A DNA stretch of 62,692 nt from an uncultured Oscillospiraceae bacterium (GTDB lineage Bacteria > Bacillota > Clostridia > Oscillospirales > Oscillospiraceae), in contig CAKUED010000019.1 of assembly GCA_934646005.1 (NCBI GenBank), forward strand, positions 1 to 62,692. Reading direction: 5' to 3'. Position 1 is the first letter of the stretch. Every line of letters begins with the position of its first letter. The notes below the pieces were generated by a model, which saw only the letters and a list, made by a program, of their open reading frames with translations, had not been told where the DNA came from and did not search any database. Shown piece after piece: positions 23,815 to 32,603 of the stretch. A program made the translations under genes and the position numbers.

Positions 23815-25923
23815 TTACACCGAGAACAGCAGATCGGTATACGTCGGGAACGGCCAGTCGTGCTTGTCAACGAGCTGCTCGAGCTGGTCGATGATCTCGC
23901 GCACCAAGCCCATTTTTTCAAATACGACGTCGTGATAGTAGCCGATCAGCTCCTCCAGCGGCAGCTTCGGCTCGTTTTGCAGCGCGGTTTTGAGGTCGAG
24001 CGTGCGCTCCATGAGCGTATCGCAGAGGTTGCTGATCGTGCCCGCCAGCGCCGTCTCGGTGCGGCAGGAGACGCCGGGCAGCGCCGCCTTTTTCTGCGTG
24101 ATGGTCTTGCAGAGCTTGCCCGCGTAGGCGCTCGCCGCGCCGAGGATGCTGTGCTGCACCATGTCAACAAGCGTTGCGGCCTCGATGCCCACAACCTTGC
24201 AGTATTTTTCCATATGCACCTCATGGCGCGCCATGATCTCCGCCTCGGAGTAGACATGGTGGCGCGTGAGCAGCGCAATGTTCTTGGGCAGGATGTACGT
24301 CGGCAGCGCGGCGGCGGTGCTCGTCAGGTTGGCAAGACCGCGCTTCTTTGCCTCTTCGATCCAGCTCTGCTCATAGCCGTTGCCGCTGAAGAGGATGCGG
24401 CGGTGCTCGGTAAAGGCGCGGCGGATGAGGTCGTGGAGCGCCGCGTGGAAATCCTGCGCGCCCTCCAGCTCGTCGGCAAACTGCCGCAGCTCCTCCGCCA
24501 TGATGGCGTTGAGGATGGTATTGGGGCCCGCGATCGACTGGCTCGAGCCGGGCATACGGAACTCAAACTTGTTGCCGGTAAAGGCGACGGGCGAGGTACG
24601 GTTGCGGTCGGTGGTGTCCTTGGGGATGGCGGGCAGCACGTCCACGCCGATGCGCAGGCTGTTGCGCGCGCGGTCGGTATAGTCATGCCCCGTCACGATG
24701 CTGTCCACGATCGCCTCCAGCTCTTCGCCGAGGAAGATGGAGATGATCGCCGGGGGCGCTTCCTGCGCGCCGAGACGGTGGTCGTTGCCGGCAAAGGAGA
24801 CCGTGCAGCGCAGCAGCTCCTGATACTCGTCCACGCCCTGGATGAACGCCGCGAGGAACAGCAGGAAGCGCGCGTTCTGGCTGGGCGTTTTGCCTGGGGA
24901 GAACAGATTGTCGCCGGTATCGGTGGCGAGCGACCAGTTGTTGTGCTTGCCGCTGCCGTTCACGCCCGCAAAGGGCTTTTCATGCAGCAGGCAGATGAGC
25001 CCGTGCTTTTCCGCGACCTTTTTCATGATCTCCATCGTGAGCTGATTCTGGTCGCTGGCGGAGTTCGCGTCGGTGTAGATCGGCGCCATCTCATGCTGCG
25101 CCGGGGCGACCTCGTTGTGCTTGGTCTTGGACAGGACGCCGAGCTTCCACAGCTCCTCGTCCAAATCGCGCATATACGCCGCCACACGCGGGCGGATCGT
25201 GCCGAAATAGTGGTCGTCCAGCTCCTGCCCCTTGGGCGGCTTCGCGCCGAAGAGGGTTCTGCCGCACAGACGCAGGTCCTCGCGCTGCATATAAAGCGCC
25301 TTGTCGATCAGGAAATACTCCTGCTCCGGGCCGACCTGCGCGAGCACGCGCTGCGATTTTTCGTCGCCGAACAGGCGCAGGATGCGGATCGCCTGCCGGG
25401 AGACCGCATCAATGGAGCGCAGCAGCGGCGTTTTCTTATCCAGCGCCTCGCCGGAGTAGGAACAGAACACCGTGGGGATGCAGAGGCTGCCGTCTTTAAT
25501 AAACGCGAACGCCGTCGGGTCCCACGCGCTGTAGCCGCGCGCCTCGAAGGTGGCGCGCAGACCGCCGGAGGGGAACGAGGACGCGTCCGGCTCGCCGCGG
25601 ACGAGCTCCTTGCCGGAGAAGTCCATGATGACCTTGCCGCCGCCCACAGGGTGGATGAAGCTGTCGTGCTTTTCGGCGGTCACGCCGGTCAGCGGCTGAA
25701 ACCAGTGGGTATAGTGCGTCGCGCCGTGCTCCAGCGCCCAGATCTTCATGCCGTCGGCGATGTCATTGGCAACGTCGAGCGGCAGCGTGCTGCCGTTTGC
25801 CAGACAGTTTTTCCACGTCTGGAACGCAGAGCCGGACACATACTGCTGCATCGCCGCCTCATTAAAAACATTGCTTCCGAACAGCTCGGGAATTTTTTCT
25901 TTCGACTGCGTAACCGACTGCAT
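23815..25923 (-). CDS. glnN: Glutamine synthetase type III
   Basis: 702 residues, the length of GSIII (about 700, against 450 for GSI). Condenses ammonia with glutamate using ATP; cytoplasmic oligomer. Diagnostic stretches: VGPEQEYFLID (metal-binding glutamates), NEVAPAQHEMAPIY, GVNGSGKHNNWSL, FAGNDHRLGAQEAPPAI and NRTSPVAFTGNKFEFRMPGSSQS. AAGGAGG lies upstream of the ATG. It has its own promoter and no recognisable attenuator. Adjacent to asnB, forming a nitrogen-assimilation block, but the two are separated by 870 bp with separate promoters. Confidence 0.96.
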   Translation of the reverse strand: MQSVTQSKEKIPELFGSNVFNEAAMQQYVSGSAFQTWKNCLANGSTLPLDVANDIADGMKIWALEHGATHYTHWFQPLTGVTAEKHDSFIHPVGGGKVIMDFSGKELVRGEPDASSFPSGGLRATFEARGYSAWDPTAFAFIKDGSLCIPTVFCSYSGEALDKKTPLLRSIDAVSRQAIRILRLFGDEKSQRVLAQVGPEQEYFLIDKALYMQREDLRLCGRTLFGAKPPKGQELDDHYFGTIRPRVAAYMRDLDEELWKLGVLSKTKHNEVAPAQHEMAPIYTDANSASDQNQLTMEIMKKVAEKHGLICLLHEKPFAGVNGSGKHNNWSLATDTGDNLFSPGKTPSQNARFLLFLAAFIQGVDEYQELLRCTVSFAGNDHRLGAQEAPPAIISIFLGEELEAIVDSIVTGHDYTDRARNSLRIGVDVLPAIPKDTTDRNRTSPVAFTGNKFEFRMPGSSQSIAGPNTILNAIMAEELRQFADELEGAQDFHAALHDLIRRAFTEHRRILFSGNGYEQSWIEEAKKRGLANLTSTAAALPTYILPKNIALLTRHHVYSEAEIMARHEVHMEKYCKVVGIEAATLVDMVQHSILGAASAYAGKLCKTITQKKAALPGVSCRTETALAGTISNLCDTLMERTLDLKTALQNEPKLPLEELIGYYHDVVFEKMGLVREIIDQLEQLVDKHDWPFPTYTDLLFSV

Positions 25924-25980
25924 GACGATTCCTCCTTATTTTGATTACGGCTCTTGCCGGAAAAATTAAACGATGGACAA

Positions 25981-26009
25981 ATTTTACCTGCAAAGCCGCC
26001 GCGCGTCAA
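25981..26009 (-). promoter_or_regulatory. Promoter of glnN
   Basis: TTGACG (26004-26009), 17 bp, TAAAAT (25981-25986) on the minus strand; start near 25974, about 50 bases before the ATG. Confidence 0.75.
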
Positions 26010-26094
26010 GAGCGCATTTTTACCGAATAATCCGAAACATGGCAAAACCGTGCGACTAAAATCCACAAAATTTCAGAAAACCGCGAAAAAATCC

Positions 26095-26123
26095 TTGCAT
26101 TTCGGTGCTTTTGGGCGTATAGT
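26095..26123 (+). promoter_or_regulatory. Promoter of candidate small RNA
   Basis: TTGCAT, 17 bp, TATAGT on the plus strand, divergent from glnN and not followed by any reading frame before a terminator. Confidence 0.6.
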
Positions 26124-26129
26124 CAGTTT

Positions 26130-26240
26130 GTACCCGCTCCGGCGGACGCAGTCTGCGTTCGTGCCGGGGCGGGCGCTTTGTACTGGTCGTACCAAGGTGC
26201 AAAAATCGCGGCAGGCGAACGCCTGCCGCGATTCTTTTTT
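26130..26240 (+). ncRNA. Candidate small RNA of about 110 nt
   Basis: Own promoter, then a long imperfect hairpin (CCCGC and CCGGC at 26133-26143 pairing with GCCGG and GCGGG at 26163-26173, plus an inner GACGCA/TGCGTTC), a short GTAC/GTAC hairpin, and a perfect 14-bp terminator AATCGCGGCAGGCG/CGCCTGCCGCGATT followed by CTTTTTT. No known family recognised; 6S RNA and SRP RNA motifs are absent. Confidence 0.5.
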
Positions 26241-26250
26241 CACTTATACT

Positions 26251-26392
26251 GATTCTTGATTAAAATATTTAATCAAGAATCCCGTGTGCTACGCACACTC
26301 GCATCGTGCGAATGCACGCTGCGCCGTCTCATGCAGAATCTGACGCGCCGTTGGCGCTATAAAAAGCTCTTCAAGCTTTTTAACAGATTCTA
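26251..26392. repeat. Palindrome-rich stretch after the candidate sRNA
   Basis: A near-perfect palindrome GATTCTTGATTAAA...ATCAAGAATC (26251-26281), then GTGTGC/GCACAC, GCGCC/GGCGC and AAAAGCT/AGCTTTTT, with AGAATCTG and CAGATTCT around the last part. The AAGCTTTTT arm may terminate the small membrane protein gene from the other side. Confidence 0.6.
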
Positions 26393-26395
26393 GTA

Positions 26396-26572
26396 TTAAT
26401 CGACGTAATCTTCAAATTCGATGCGTTTCGCTCTGCGGCGGCACGCCGGGCAGTTTTCCTTGACGAAGCCTACGATCAGCTCCCAGTTCCGATAGATCAC
26501 ATACGCCGCAGCCGCCAGTGCCGCCAGCGCCGCTACGACCGCCGCGATCTGTGCAAGACATTTTTTCTTCAT
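26396..26572 (-). CDS. Small single-span membrane protein
   Basis: 58 residues: MKKKCLAQ, one hydrophobic helix (about 9-31, rich in Ala), then a short tail with CPACRRRAKR and acidic end FEDYVD. The CxxC pair could bind zinc or be redox active, but this is only suggested. GGAGG lies 8 bases before the chosen ATG; the upstream ATG overlaps that site and is rejected. It lies 64 bp after the nitroreductase stop and may share its transcript. No family recognised. Confidence 0.65.
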   Translation of the reverse strand: MKKKCLAQIAAVVAALAALAAAAYVIYRNWELIVGFVKENCPACRRRAKRIEFEDYVD

Positions 26573-26636
26573 CGGTGCTACCTCCATTTTTAGTCTTTTT
26601 CTTAGTATATCCGATTTTTAAAGCTTTTGCAAGTGC

Positions 26637-27161
26637 TTATACGCGCACGATGTTGCCGTCTTTACGCGCAGCGGCGTTCCCTTCCGCGCCGCCGGCGTAG
26701 CCGAGGATGCAGTGCCCCACGCCGAGCCAGTCGCCCGCAACGCCCCACTTTTTGAGCAGCGCTTTGCCCTGCGCGGACGCAAATTCCTCCCGCGCGCGGT
26801 GGATCCAGCACGAGCCCACGCCCACGCTGTGCGCCGCGAGCATCAGGTTGCCGAGCGCAAGGCTGCCGTCCTCCACGGCGGTGGGGACGCTCGCGTCCGC
26901 CAGCACGACCACGACGGTCGGCGCGCCGTAAAATGGCTTTGTCCCCGGCGTTCCGAGCACGGCGGCATTCATCGCCTCCAGCTCCGCCACGTCCTCCGGC
27001 CTTTGCAGGACGACAAATTTGACCGGCTGCCGCCCCATGCCGCTGGCGGCATACGTCCCGGCGCGCAGGATGGCGTCCAGCTCCTCGTCCTTGATCTGCT
27101 CCGGGCGGTAGCGGCGGACGCTCCGCCGCGTTTCGATGCACTTTAATACTTCATTCGTCAT
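26637..27161 (-). CDS. Nitroreductase family FMN enzyme
   Basis: 174 residues, a short member of the FMN-dependent nitroreductase family, which reduces nitro compounds or other electron acceptors with NAD(P)H. The family start TRRSVRRYRPEQI holds the FMN-phosphate arginines; GTYAASGMGRQPVKF and LGNLMLAAHSVGVGSCWIHR follow in the expected order. No ferredoxin-type cysteine cluster. AAAGGAG precedes the ATG. It starts 20 bp after birA and is probably in the BirA-regulated transcript, though a functional link to biotin is not evident. Confidence 0.88.
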   Translation of the reverse strand: MTNEVLKCIETRRSVRRYRPEQIKDEELDAILRAGTYAASGMGRQPVKFVVLQRPEDVAELEAMNAAVLGTPGTKPFYGAPTVVVVLADASVPTAVEDGSLALGNLMLAAHSVGVGSCWIHRAREEFASAQGKALLKKWGVAGDWLGVGHCILGYAGGAEGNAAARKDGNIVRV

Positions 27162-27181
27162 AAATTTATGCTCCTTTCGCG

Positions 27182-28168
27182 TTAAACGTACCCGTAAAGT
27201 CCTCGCACGGATACCTCGCCGGAGGCGATGTGCTCCTGCATGCCGTCGTCATAGCGCACGATGAGCGCGCCGTCGGGCGCGACATCCTCGGCGAACGCCT
27301 CGCGCGAAGAATCGCCGCGCAGGATGGTCACGCGCCTTCCGAGCGTGACGCACCCGGCGCGAAAGCGCGCCATATCCTCGGCGCACTCTCCGGGGAGCTG
27401 CGCGTCCAGCCGTGCAAAGGCGCGCAGCAACGCCGCGGCAAGGCGGGCTCTTGCGATGCGCCGCCCGGTCGTGAGCACGATCGACGTCGCCACGTCCCGG
27501 ATGTCCTCCGGGAACTGCGTCTGCATACAGTTGACGCCGATGCCGACCACGACGTACTCCACCTCGCGCGTCTCGGCGATGACCGAGAGTTCCGTGAGGA
27601 TGCCCGCGAGCTTTTTTGTGCCGAACACGAGGTCGTTCGTCCACTTGATGCCCGGGCGCTCGCCGCAGACGGACTCCACCGCATCGCACGCGCCCACGGC
27701 GACGAGCGCCGTGAGGTTCATAATTTCCTCCGGCAGCGCGCGCGGGCGCAGCACCACGCTCATATATAACCCTTCGCCGGGGGGCGAATAAAAGCTCCGC
27801 CCGCGCCTGCCGCGCCCGGCGGTCTGGCGGTCGGCGATGACGCACGTCCCCGACGGCGCGCCCTGTGCCGCCATCTGCCGCGCCATGCGGTTGGTGGAGT
27901 CCACGCTCTGGCAGACCGTCACGCGCTGCGCCCACGGATGCCCGGCAAGCTGCTGCGCCACCGCCTCGCGCGTGAGCACGTCCGGCTGCGAGAGCAAACG
28001 GTAGCCGCGGTTCGTCCCGGCGGCGATGTCATAGCCCTCGGCGCGCAGCGCGCGCACCGCCTTCCACACCGCCGCTCGCGAAAGCCCGAGCTGCTGGCTG
28101 AGCTGCTCGCCGGACAGGTCGCCCTGCGCGCGCTGCAAAAGCTGTAATACTGCTTCCTTCGTGCTCAT
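27182..28168 (-). CDS. birA: Biotin-protein ligase / biotin repressor
   Basis: 328 residues, bifunctional class II BirA. Residues 1-65: winged helix-turn-helix (LSGEQLSQQLGLSRAAVWKAV). Catalytic domain: DSTNRMARQMA, the biotinyl-AMP loop GRGRRGRSFYSPPGEG, and KWTNDLVFGTKKLAGILTE with the catalytic lysine; a C-terminal SH3-like part follows. It attaches biotin to carboxylases and, as biotinyl-AMP-bound dimer, represses the divergent promoter pair. Its own -35 box lies inside the operator, implying autoregulation. Confidence 0.95.
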   Translation of the reverse strand: MSTKEAVLQLLQRAQGDLSGEQLSQQLGLSRAAVWKAVRALRAEGYDIAAGTNRGYRLLSQPDVLTREAVAQQLAGHPWAQRVTVCQSVDSTNRMARQMAAQGAPSGTCVIADRQTAGRGRRGRSFYSPPGEGLYMSVVLRPRALPEEIMNLTALVAVGACDAVESVCGERPGIKWTNDLVFGTKKLAGILTELSVIAETREVEYVVVGIGVNCMQTQFPEDIRDVATSIVLTTGRRIARARLAAALLRAFARLDAQLPGECAEDMARFRAGCVTLGRRVTILRGDSSREAFAEDVAPDGALIVRYDDGMQEHIASGEVSVRGLYGYV

Positions 28169-28189
28169 ATCCGTCTCCGAAATTTCATC

Positions 28190-28218
28190 TTGATATTCCT
28201 ATTATACTCTGCTATACT
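28190..28218 (+). promoter_or_regulatory. Promoter of bioY
   Basis: TTGATA (28190-28195), 17 bp, TATACT (28213-28218); start near 28225 falls inside the BirA operator. Confidence 0.75.
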
Positions 28219-28229
28219 CTCGATTGTAA
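28201..28229 (-). promoter_or_regulatory. Promoter of birA
   Basis: On the minus strand TTACAA (28224-28229), 17 bp, TATAAT (28201-28206). The -35 is part of the left operator arm. Confidence 0.7.
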
Positions 28230-28260
28230 ACCCTATACAAAATTTTTAGGTTTACAATCG
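28221..28260. promoter_or_regulatory. BirA operator
   Basis: CGATTGTAAACC (28221-28232), 16-bp gap, GGTTTACAATCG (28249-28260): a perfect inverted repeat matching the Firmicutes BirA site TTGTAAACC-N15/16-GGTTTACAA. It lies over the bioY start and the birA -35. Confidence 0.93.
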
Positions 28261-28269
28261 GAGGCTATC

Positions 28270-28803
28270 ATGAAAACACGCTCGCTCATCCTGACCGCTC
28301 TGTTCGCCGCGCTGACTGCCGTTGGCGCATTTCTGAAAATTCCGTTCCCGCTGTCGGCGATCACGCTGCAATTTTTCTTTACCGCCATGGCGGGCACGCT
28401 GCTGGGGAAGAAATACGGCGCGCTGTCGCAGGCGGTGTATGTGCTGCTGGGGCTGGTCGGCGTGCCGATCTTTGCGCTCGGCGGCGGGTTTTCGTATGTT
28501 TTTCAGCCGACGTTCGGCTTTCTGCTGGGGCTGATCCCGTCGGCATGGGTCATCGGCAGCTTGGCACGCCGCCCGCTGACGTTCTGGCGGTCGGTCACGG
28601 CGATGCTGGCGGGGCTTGCGGTGCTGTACGCCATCGGCGTGCCGTACATGGCGCTGATCGCAAACGCGTACCTCGGCAAGGGGCTGACGTTCTGGCAGGT
28701 GCTCAAAAACGGGATGCTCATCTATCTCCCCGGCGATATGCTCAAGATCGCGGCGGGCAGCGCCCTGAGCTGCGCGGTCACGCGCCGCGTGCCAAATCTT
28801 TAA
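28270..28803 (+). CDS. bioY: Biotin transporter BioY (ECF S-component)
   Basis: 177 residues with six membrane helices. Biotin-binding membrane subunit of an energy-coupling-factor importer; typical features are LTAVGAFLKIPFP, LLGKKYGALSQAVYVLLGLVGVPIFA and PTFGFLLGLIPSAWVIG. No EcfA/EcfT genes nearby, so it should share a group II ECF module encoded elsewhere. GGAGG sits right after the BirA operator, 6 bases before the ATG. Confidence 0.95.
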   Translation: MKTRSLILTALFAALTAVGAFLKIPFPLSAITLQFFFTAMAGTLLGKKYGALSQAVYVLLGLVGVPIFALGGGFSYVFQPTFGFLLGLIPSAWVIGSLARRPLTFWRSVTAMLAGLAVLYAIGVPYMALIANAYLGKGLTFWQVLKNGMLIYLPGDMLKIAAGSALSCAVTRRVPNL

Positions 28804-28875
28804 GAATTTTTAAGCACTTCCCGTCTGCTTTCACAATTTCGGCGACGGTATAACGTGCAGATTGCACAATTTTGC

Positions 28876-28904
28876 TTGACACGCTCCCTTGGAAACAGTA
28901 CAAT
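28876..28904 (+). promoter_or_regulatory. Promoter of rny
   Basis: TTGACA (28876-28881), 17 bp, TACAAT (28899-28904); start near 28911. The roughly 105-base leader contains GGGGACGCCCG-type short pairing only; no known riboswitch recognised. Confidence 0.8.
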
Positions 28905-29015
28905 GTAGGGTAGGATTTGTATGGTCGCAGGCAGGCTATGGGGACGCCCGCCGCGGCTTGACTGATTCAAACCCGCAACCCAAATACGAAAGAAAGGGAG
29001 GTGTGTCCGCAGTTT

Positions 29016-30572
29016 ATGGAATTTAATATGCTCACGCTCATCCTGTGCATCGCCGGATTCGTGCTGGGCGGGCTGATCTTCTTCTTTGCCGGCAAGGCGT
29101 ATCGCAAGAGTGTCGCCGAAAAAGAGATCGGCAGCGCCGAGGAAGAAGCGCGCCGTATTATCAACGAAGCCATCAAGGGCGGCGAAAATAAGAAGCGCGA
29201 AATGCTGGTCGAGGCAAAGGAAGAGATCCATAAAACGCGTACCGAAAACGAACGGGAGCTGAAAGACCGCCGCACCGAGGTCCAGAAACAGGAACGGCGC
29301 TTACAGCAGAAGGAAGAAACACTCGATAAAAAGCTCGACGCACACGAAAAGAAAGAAGAGGAACTCACCCGCCGCGTTGCCGCCGTGCAGAAGCAGGAGG
29401 AGGAAGTTGCCTCCATCAAGCGCGGTCAGCTCGAAATGCTGGAAAAGATCTCGGGCCTGACGCAGGAAGAGGCGAAAACGCAGCTTCTCAAGGACGTAGA
29501 GTCCGAGATCCGGCACGAGACCGCCATGAAGATCAAGGAGGTCGAAACGCAGCTCAAGGAGGAATCCGACCAGCGCGCAAGAGAAATTCTCGCCACCGCC
29601 ATCCAGCGCTGCGCAGCCGATCACGCTGCCGAGACCACCGTTTCCGTCGTGGCGCTGCCCAACGATGAGATGAAGGGACGCATCATCGGTCGGGAAGGCC
29701 GCAACATCCGCACGCTCGAGACCATCACGGGCGTCGATCTCATCATCGACGACACGCCCGAGGCGATCACCGTGTCGTCCTTTGACCCCGTCCGCCGCGA
29801 GATCGCGCGGCTGGCGCTGGAAAAGCTCATCGCCGATGGGCGCATCCACCCCACGCGCATCGAGGACATGGTCGAAAAAGCCCGCCGCGAGGTTGAGCAC
29901 ACCATCAAGGCGGAAGGCGAACGCGCCACGTTCGAGGTCGGCATCCACAACCTGCACCCGGAGCTGGTGAAGCTGCTGGGTCGTCAGAAGTACCGCACGT
30001 CCTACGGTCAGAACGTGCTCAACCACTCGATCGAGGTCGCCCACATCGCGGGGCTGCTCGCCGCCGAGCTGGGCGAGGACGTCGCGCTTGCCAAGCGCGC
30101 GGGTCTGCTGCATGACCTCGGCAAATCCGTGGACCACGAGATGGAGGGCAGCCACATCCAGCTTGGTGTGGAGCTTGCCCGCAAGTACAAGGAAAACCCT
30201 GTCGTCATCAACGCCATCGAGGCGCACCATGGCGACGTCGAACCGCAGACCGTCATCGCCTGCCTCGTGCAGGCTGCCGACGCCGTTTCTGCCGCACGCC
30301 CCGGTGCGCGGCGCGAGAATGTGGAAAACTACATCCGCCGTTTGCAGAAACTCGAAGAGCTGACCAGCTCCTTCCCCGGCGTCGAGAAGTCCTACGCCAT
30401 CCAGGCGGGCCGCGAGGTGCGCATCATGGTGAAGCCCGAGGAGGTCAGCGAGGACAGCATGATCCTGCTGGCGCACGATCTTGCCAAAAAGATCGAATCC
30501 GAGCTGGAATACCCCGGTCAGATCAAGGTCAACGTCATCCGCGAGACCAAAGCGGTCGAATACGCGAAATAA
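29016..30572 (+). CDS. rny: Ribonuclease Y
   Basis: 518 residues, membrane-anchored endoribonuclease that starts mRNA decay. One N-terminal membrane helix (about 5-27), a long charged coiled coil (about 35-190), KH domain [12 protein letters not shown] (about 222-233), and HD hydrolase domain with [14 protein letters not shown] near residue 364 plus [19 protein letters not shown] lies 12-14 bases before the ATG at 29016, rather far; GTG at 29001 overlaps the ribosome site, and ATG at 29028 is further away. Monocistronic, with own promoter and terminator. Confidence 0.96.
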   Translation: MEFNMLTLILCIAGFVLGGLIFFFAGKAYRKSVAEKEIGSAEEEARRIINEAIKGGENKKREMLVEAKEEIHKTRTENERELKDRRTEVQKQERRLQQKEETLDKKLDAHEKKEEELTRRVAAVQKQEEEVASIKRGQLEMLEKISGLTQEEAKTQLLKDVESEIRHETAMKIKEVETQLKEESDQRAREILATAIQRCAADHAAETTVSVVALPNDEMKGRIIGREGRNIRTLETITGVDLIIDDTPEAITVSSFDPVRREIARLALEKLIADGRIHPTRIEDMVEKARREVEHTIKAEGERATFEVGIHNLHPELVKLLGRQKYRTSYGQNVLNHSIEVAHIAGLLAAELGEDVALAKRAGLLHDLGKSVDHEMEGSHIQLGVELARKYKENPVVINAIEAHHGDVEPQTVIACLVQAADAVSAARPGARRENVENYIRRLQKLEELTSSFPGVEKSYAIQAGREVRIMVKPEEVSEDSMILLAHDLAKKIESELEYPGQIKVNVIRETKAVEYAK

Positions 30573-30582
30573 AAAGAAGAGT

Positions 30583-30616
30583 CAGCAGCCCGCCAAACGG
30601 CGGGCTGCTGGTTTTT
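30583..30616 (+). terminator. Terminator of rny
   Basis: A 12-bp stem CAGCAGCCCGCC/GGCGGGCTGCTG followed by GTTTTT, just before repeat cluster 2. Confidence 0.92.
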
Positions 30617-30672
30617 GTGCGCAGAATGTACCGGCAAATTTGTACGACGGATGGCGGCAACGCAAAATCCCC

Positions 30673-31357
30673 GTAGGGGTCGATGCCCACATCGACCCGG
30701 CAGAATGCAATTGCAAAATTGCAAACACCTTCGGCGACAACGTAAAAGGTCCTGTATGGGCGGACGCCTCTGTCCGCCCGTGCGGCATTTGCGGGTTTGC
30801 CGCGACATATCGTAAAAAACGTAACATTCCCCGACACGCCGTAGGGGAGGGGTTCTACCCCTCCCGCGCAGGATGCAATCGCAAACCCGCACATTCTATC
30901 GGCGAAATCGTAAAATTCCCTGTAGGGGCGGACGCCTCTGTCCGCCCGTTGGGCAATTGCGAATTTGCCGATGGGTTTCAAAAAAACGGACGTGCCTACC
31001 GCCGGGCGGACAGGGTCGTCCGCCCCTACGGGTGCGTGCGTGTTTGCATTGGTGCGGTCAAATTTGCAGCATCGTACCGCCGGGAGGGGTAGAACCTCTC
31101 CCCTACGCAAATTTGGCGGTGTTTGCAATTTATCGCAAATTGTGCGATTTTGCGGGTGCATCGTGGCGGGTCGATGTGGGCATCGACCCCTACAAACATT
31201 TTACGGTTTTGCATTGGTGCATCCGTTTTTGCGGGTGCGTCCTGCCGGGCGGACAGGGACGTCCGCCCCTACGGGTGCATACCATTTCGCATTGGCGCAT
31301 TCAATTTTTCAACGTCGTACTGCGCGGGCGGGGCAAGCCCCGCCCCTACGTTACGAC
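30673..31357. repeat. Mosaic palindrome cluster 2 (9 modules)
   Basis: Starts at 30673 (B), 30754 (A), 30841 (C), 30922 (A), all right-facing; then 31003 (A), 31081 (C), 31167 (B), 31246 (A), 31325 (C), all left-facing. Steps are 78-87 bp. Type C has the stem GGGAGGGG/CCCCTCCC or GGGCGGGG/CCCCGCCC. The right end is CCCCTACGTTACGAC; the left end lacks its counterpart. The whole 30617-31372 stretch is this array. Confidence 0.93.
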
Positions 31358-31382
31358 TAAGAACGCTGCTGCGCAAAAAAAA

Positions 31383-31413
31383 ACAGGGAGGAACGAACGT
31401 TCCTCCCTGTTTT
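31383..31413. terminator. Terminator of the antiporter gene
   Basis: Stem ACAGGGAGGAACG/CGTTCCTCCCTGT with nine Ts on the minus strand (A-run from 31373) and TTTT on the plus strand. Confidence 0.85.
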
Positions 31414-31420
31414 ACTCTAT

Positions 31421-32395
31421 TTATCTTGTGCACGTCAGCACGACATAGCCCGCGTAAACCGCCAGCAGGACCACGCCCTGCCAGCGGGCGAAGCGCTTGC
31501 TCACGAGCGCCGGAATGGTGGCGATGAAGCCTACGAGCAGGCACGCCGGCAGGTCGATCGCCGCCATGGTCGCGGAGACCGGCAGGGGCTTGCCCGAGAT
31601 GAGCGACGAGAGCGGCATGATGAGCGTCAGATCCAGAATATTCGCGCCCAGAATGTTGCCCACCGACAGCTCCGACTGCTTTTTGGAGATGGCAGTGATG
31701 GTGGTGATCAGCTCCGGCAGCGACGTGCCGATGGCGACGAGCGTCACGCCGATCACGCGCTCGGAAATGCCCGCCAGCCGCGCGAGCGTGCTGCCGTTAT
31801 TGACCAGAAGCTGCGCGCCGATCACGATCGCCGCCGCGCCGCCGATAAACTTGACCACGTTCAGCAGCACGGTCTTTTGTCCCGCTGCTTCGGCGGCGGC
31901 GCCCTCCGCGTCTGGCTGATGACCGTTCAGGCGGACGGTATGGCACGCCTCACGCACGTTTTCCCACAGATACACCGCGAAAATGACCAGCAGCACCACG
32001 CACATCGCCACGCTCACGCTGCCGCGCAGACCACAGACGACGATGATGGCGGACGCAAGGAGCATGAGAATGGATTTGAGCAGATAATCCTTACGCCGGA
32101 TGACGCCGGGCATGAAAATGACCGCCAGCGCCATGATGAGACCCAGATTCGCCGTGACGCTGCCCACGGCATTGCCGATGGACATATCGACCTTGCCCTG
32201 CACCGCCGCCATGACGGACACGAGCATCTCCGGCAGCGTGGTGGCGAGGCTCACGATCGTCGCGCCGATGATGAGCTTGGGGATGCCGCTGCGTTCGGCG
32301 ATCCAGCTCGCCGCGTCCACAAAAAAGTCGCCGCCCTTGATCGTGAGCACCATGCCCACCAGAAACAGAATGATCGTCAGCGCCAGGTTGTTCAT
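31421..32395 (-). CDS. Calcium/sodium-type cation antiporter, probably Mn2+ exporter
   Basis: 324 residues, about 10 membrane helices in two inverted repeats, each with the alpha-motif: ATTLPEMLVSV...SIGNAVGSV and GTSLPELITTI...SVGNILGAN. This is the K+-independent Na/Ca exchanger (YrbG-like) family. ATG at 32393-32395 follows GGGAGG; the longer frame reads back through the riboswitch. Because the leader is a yybP-ykoY Mn2+ riboswitch, manganese export is the likely job, though calcium is the family's classical ion. Monocistronic. Confidence 0.88.
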   Translation of the reverse strand: MNNLALTIILFLVGMVLTIKGGDFFVDAASWIAERSGIPKLIIGATIVSLATTLPEMLVSVMAAVQGKVDMSIGNAVGSVTANLGLIMALAVIFMPGVIRRKDYLLKSILMLLASAIIVVCGLRGSVSVAMCVVLLVIFAVYLWENVREACHTVRLNGHQPDAEGAAAEAAGQKTVLLNVVKFIGGAAAIVIGAQLLVNNGSTLARLAGISERVIGVTLVAIGTSLPELITTITAISKKQSELSVGNILGANILDLTLIMPLSSLISGKPLPVSATMAAIDLPACLLVGFIATIPALVSKRFARWQGVVLLAVYAGYVVLTCTR

Positions 32396-32421
32396 TTGTC
32401 TTTCCTCCCAAAATTCATAGC

Positions 32422-32597
32422 AAAAGACCCAGGTACGGCCGTGCCGCACCCGGGTCGTAGATCCTGAGAGTCCGCCCATGCGCCGCCGAAGCCACACATG
32501 AGTCTCGCAATCCGAAGCAAGCCAGACCGCAAAGCGGTCGGGACTGTTGACTTGCTGCGCAAACGCGCCTGCTACTCCCTCACGGGTATTTTGTTTA
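32422..32597 (-). promoter_or_regulatory. yybP-ykoY (Mn2+) riboswitch with terminator
   Basis: Minus-strand leader reads GAGGGAGTAGC, then AGTCAACAGTCCC, and GCGAGACTCA at 32501-32508, the conserved pieces of the yybP-ykoY aptamer. A terminator GACCCGGGT/ACCTGGGTC plus TTTT follows at 32422-32456. Mn2+ binding is expected to turn the antiporter gene on. Confidence 0.88.
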
Positions 32598-32603
32598 AAC
32601 GTC

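Noticed and set aside
23860..25944. 694-residue frame opposite glnN
   Set aside because: Mirror of the glnN coding strand caused by high GC; arginine/leucine/valine-rich without motifs.
26130..26240. 6S RNA, SRP RNA or tmRNA identity for the candidate small RNA
   Set aside because: Lacks the 6S central bubble layout, the SRP GGAA loop region and any tmRNA tag or tRNA-like ends.
30673..31357. CRISPR array (regular ~80-bp spacing)
   Set aside because: Modules are palindromic, of several types, change direction midway, and the spacers resemble each other; no cas genes.
30481..31527. Reading frames of 120-210 residues crossing the mosaic repeats here and in the other clusters
   Set aside because: They translate the repeats in all six frames into recurring peptides (such as VGVDAHIDP, GRTEASAPTG), have no ribosome sites and differ in frame between clusters.
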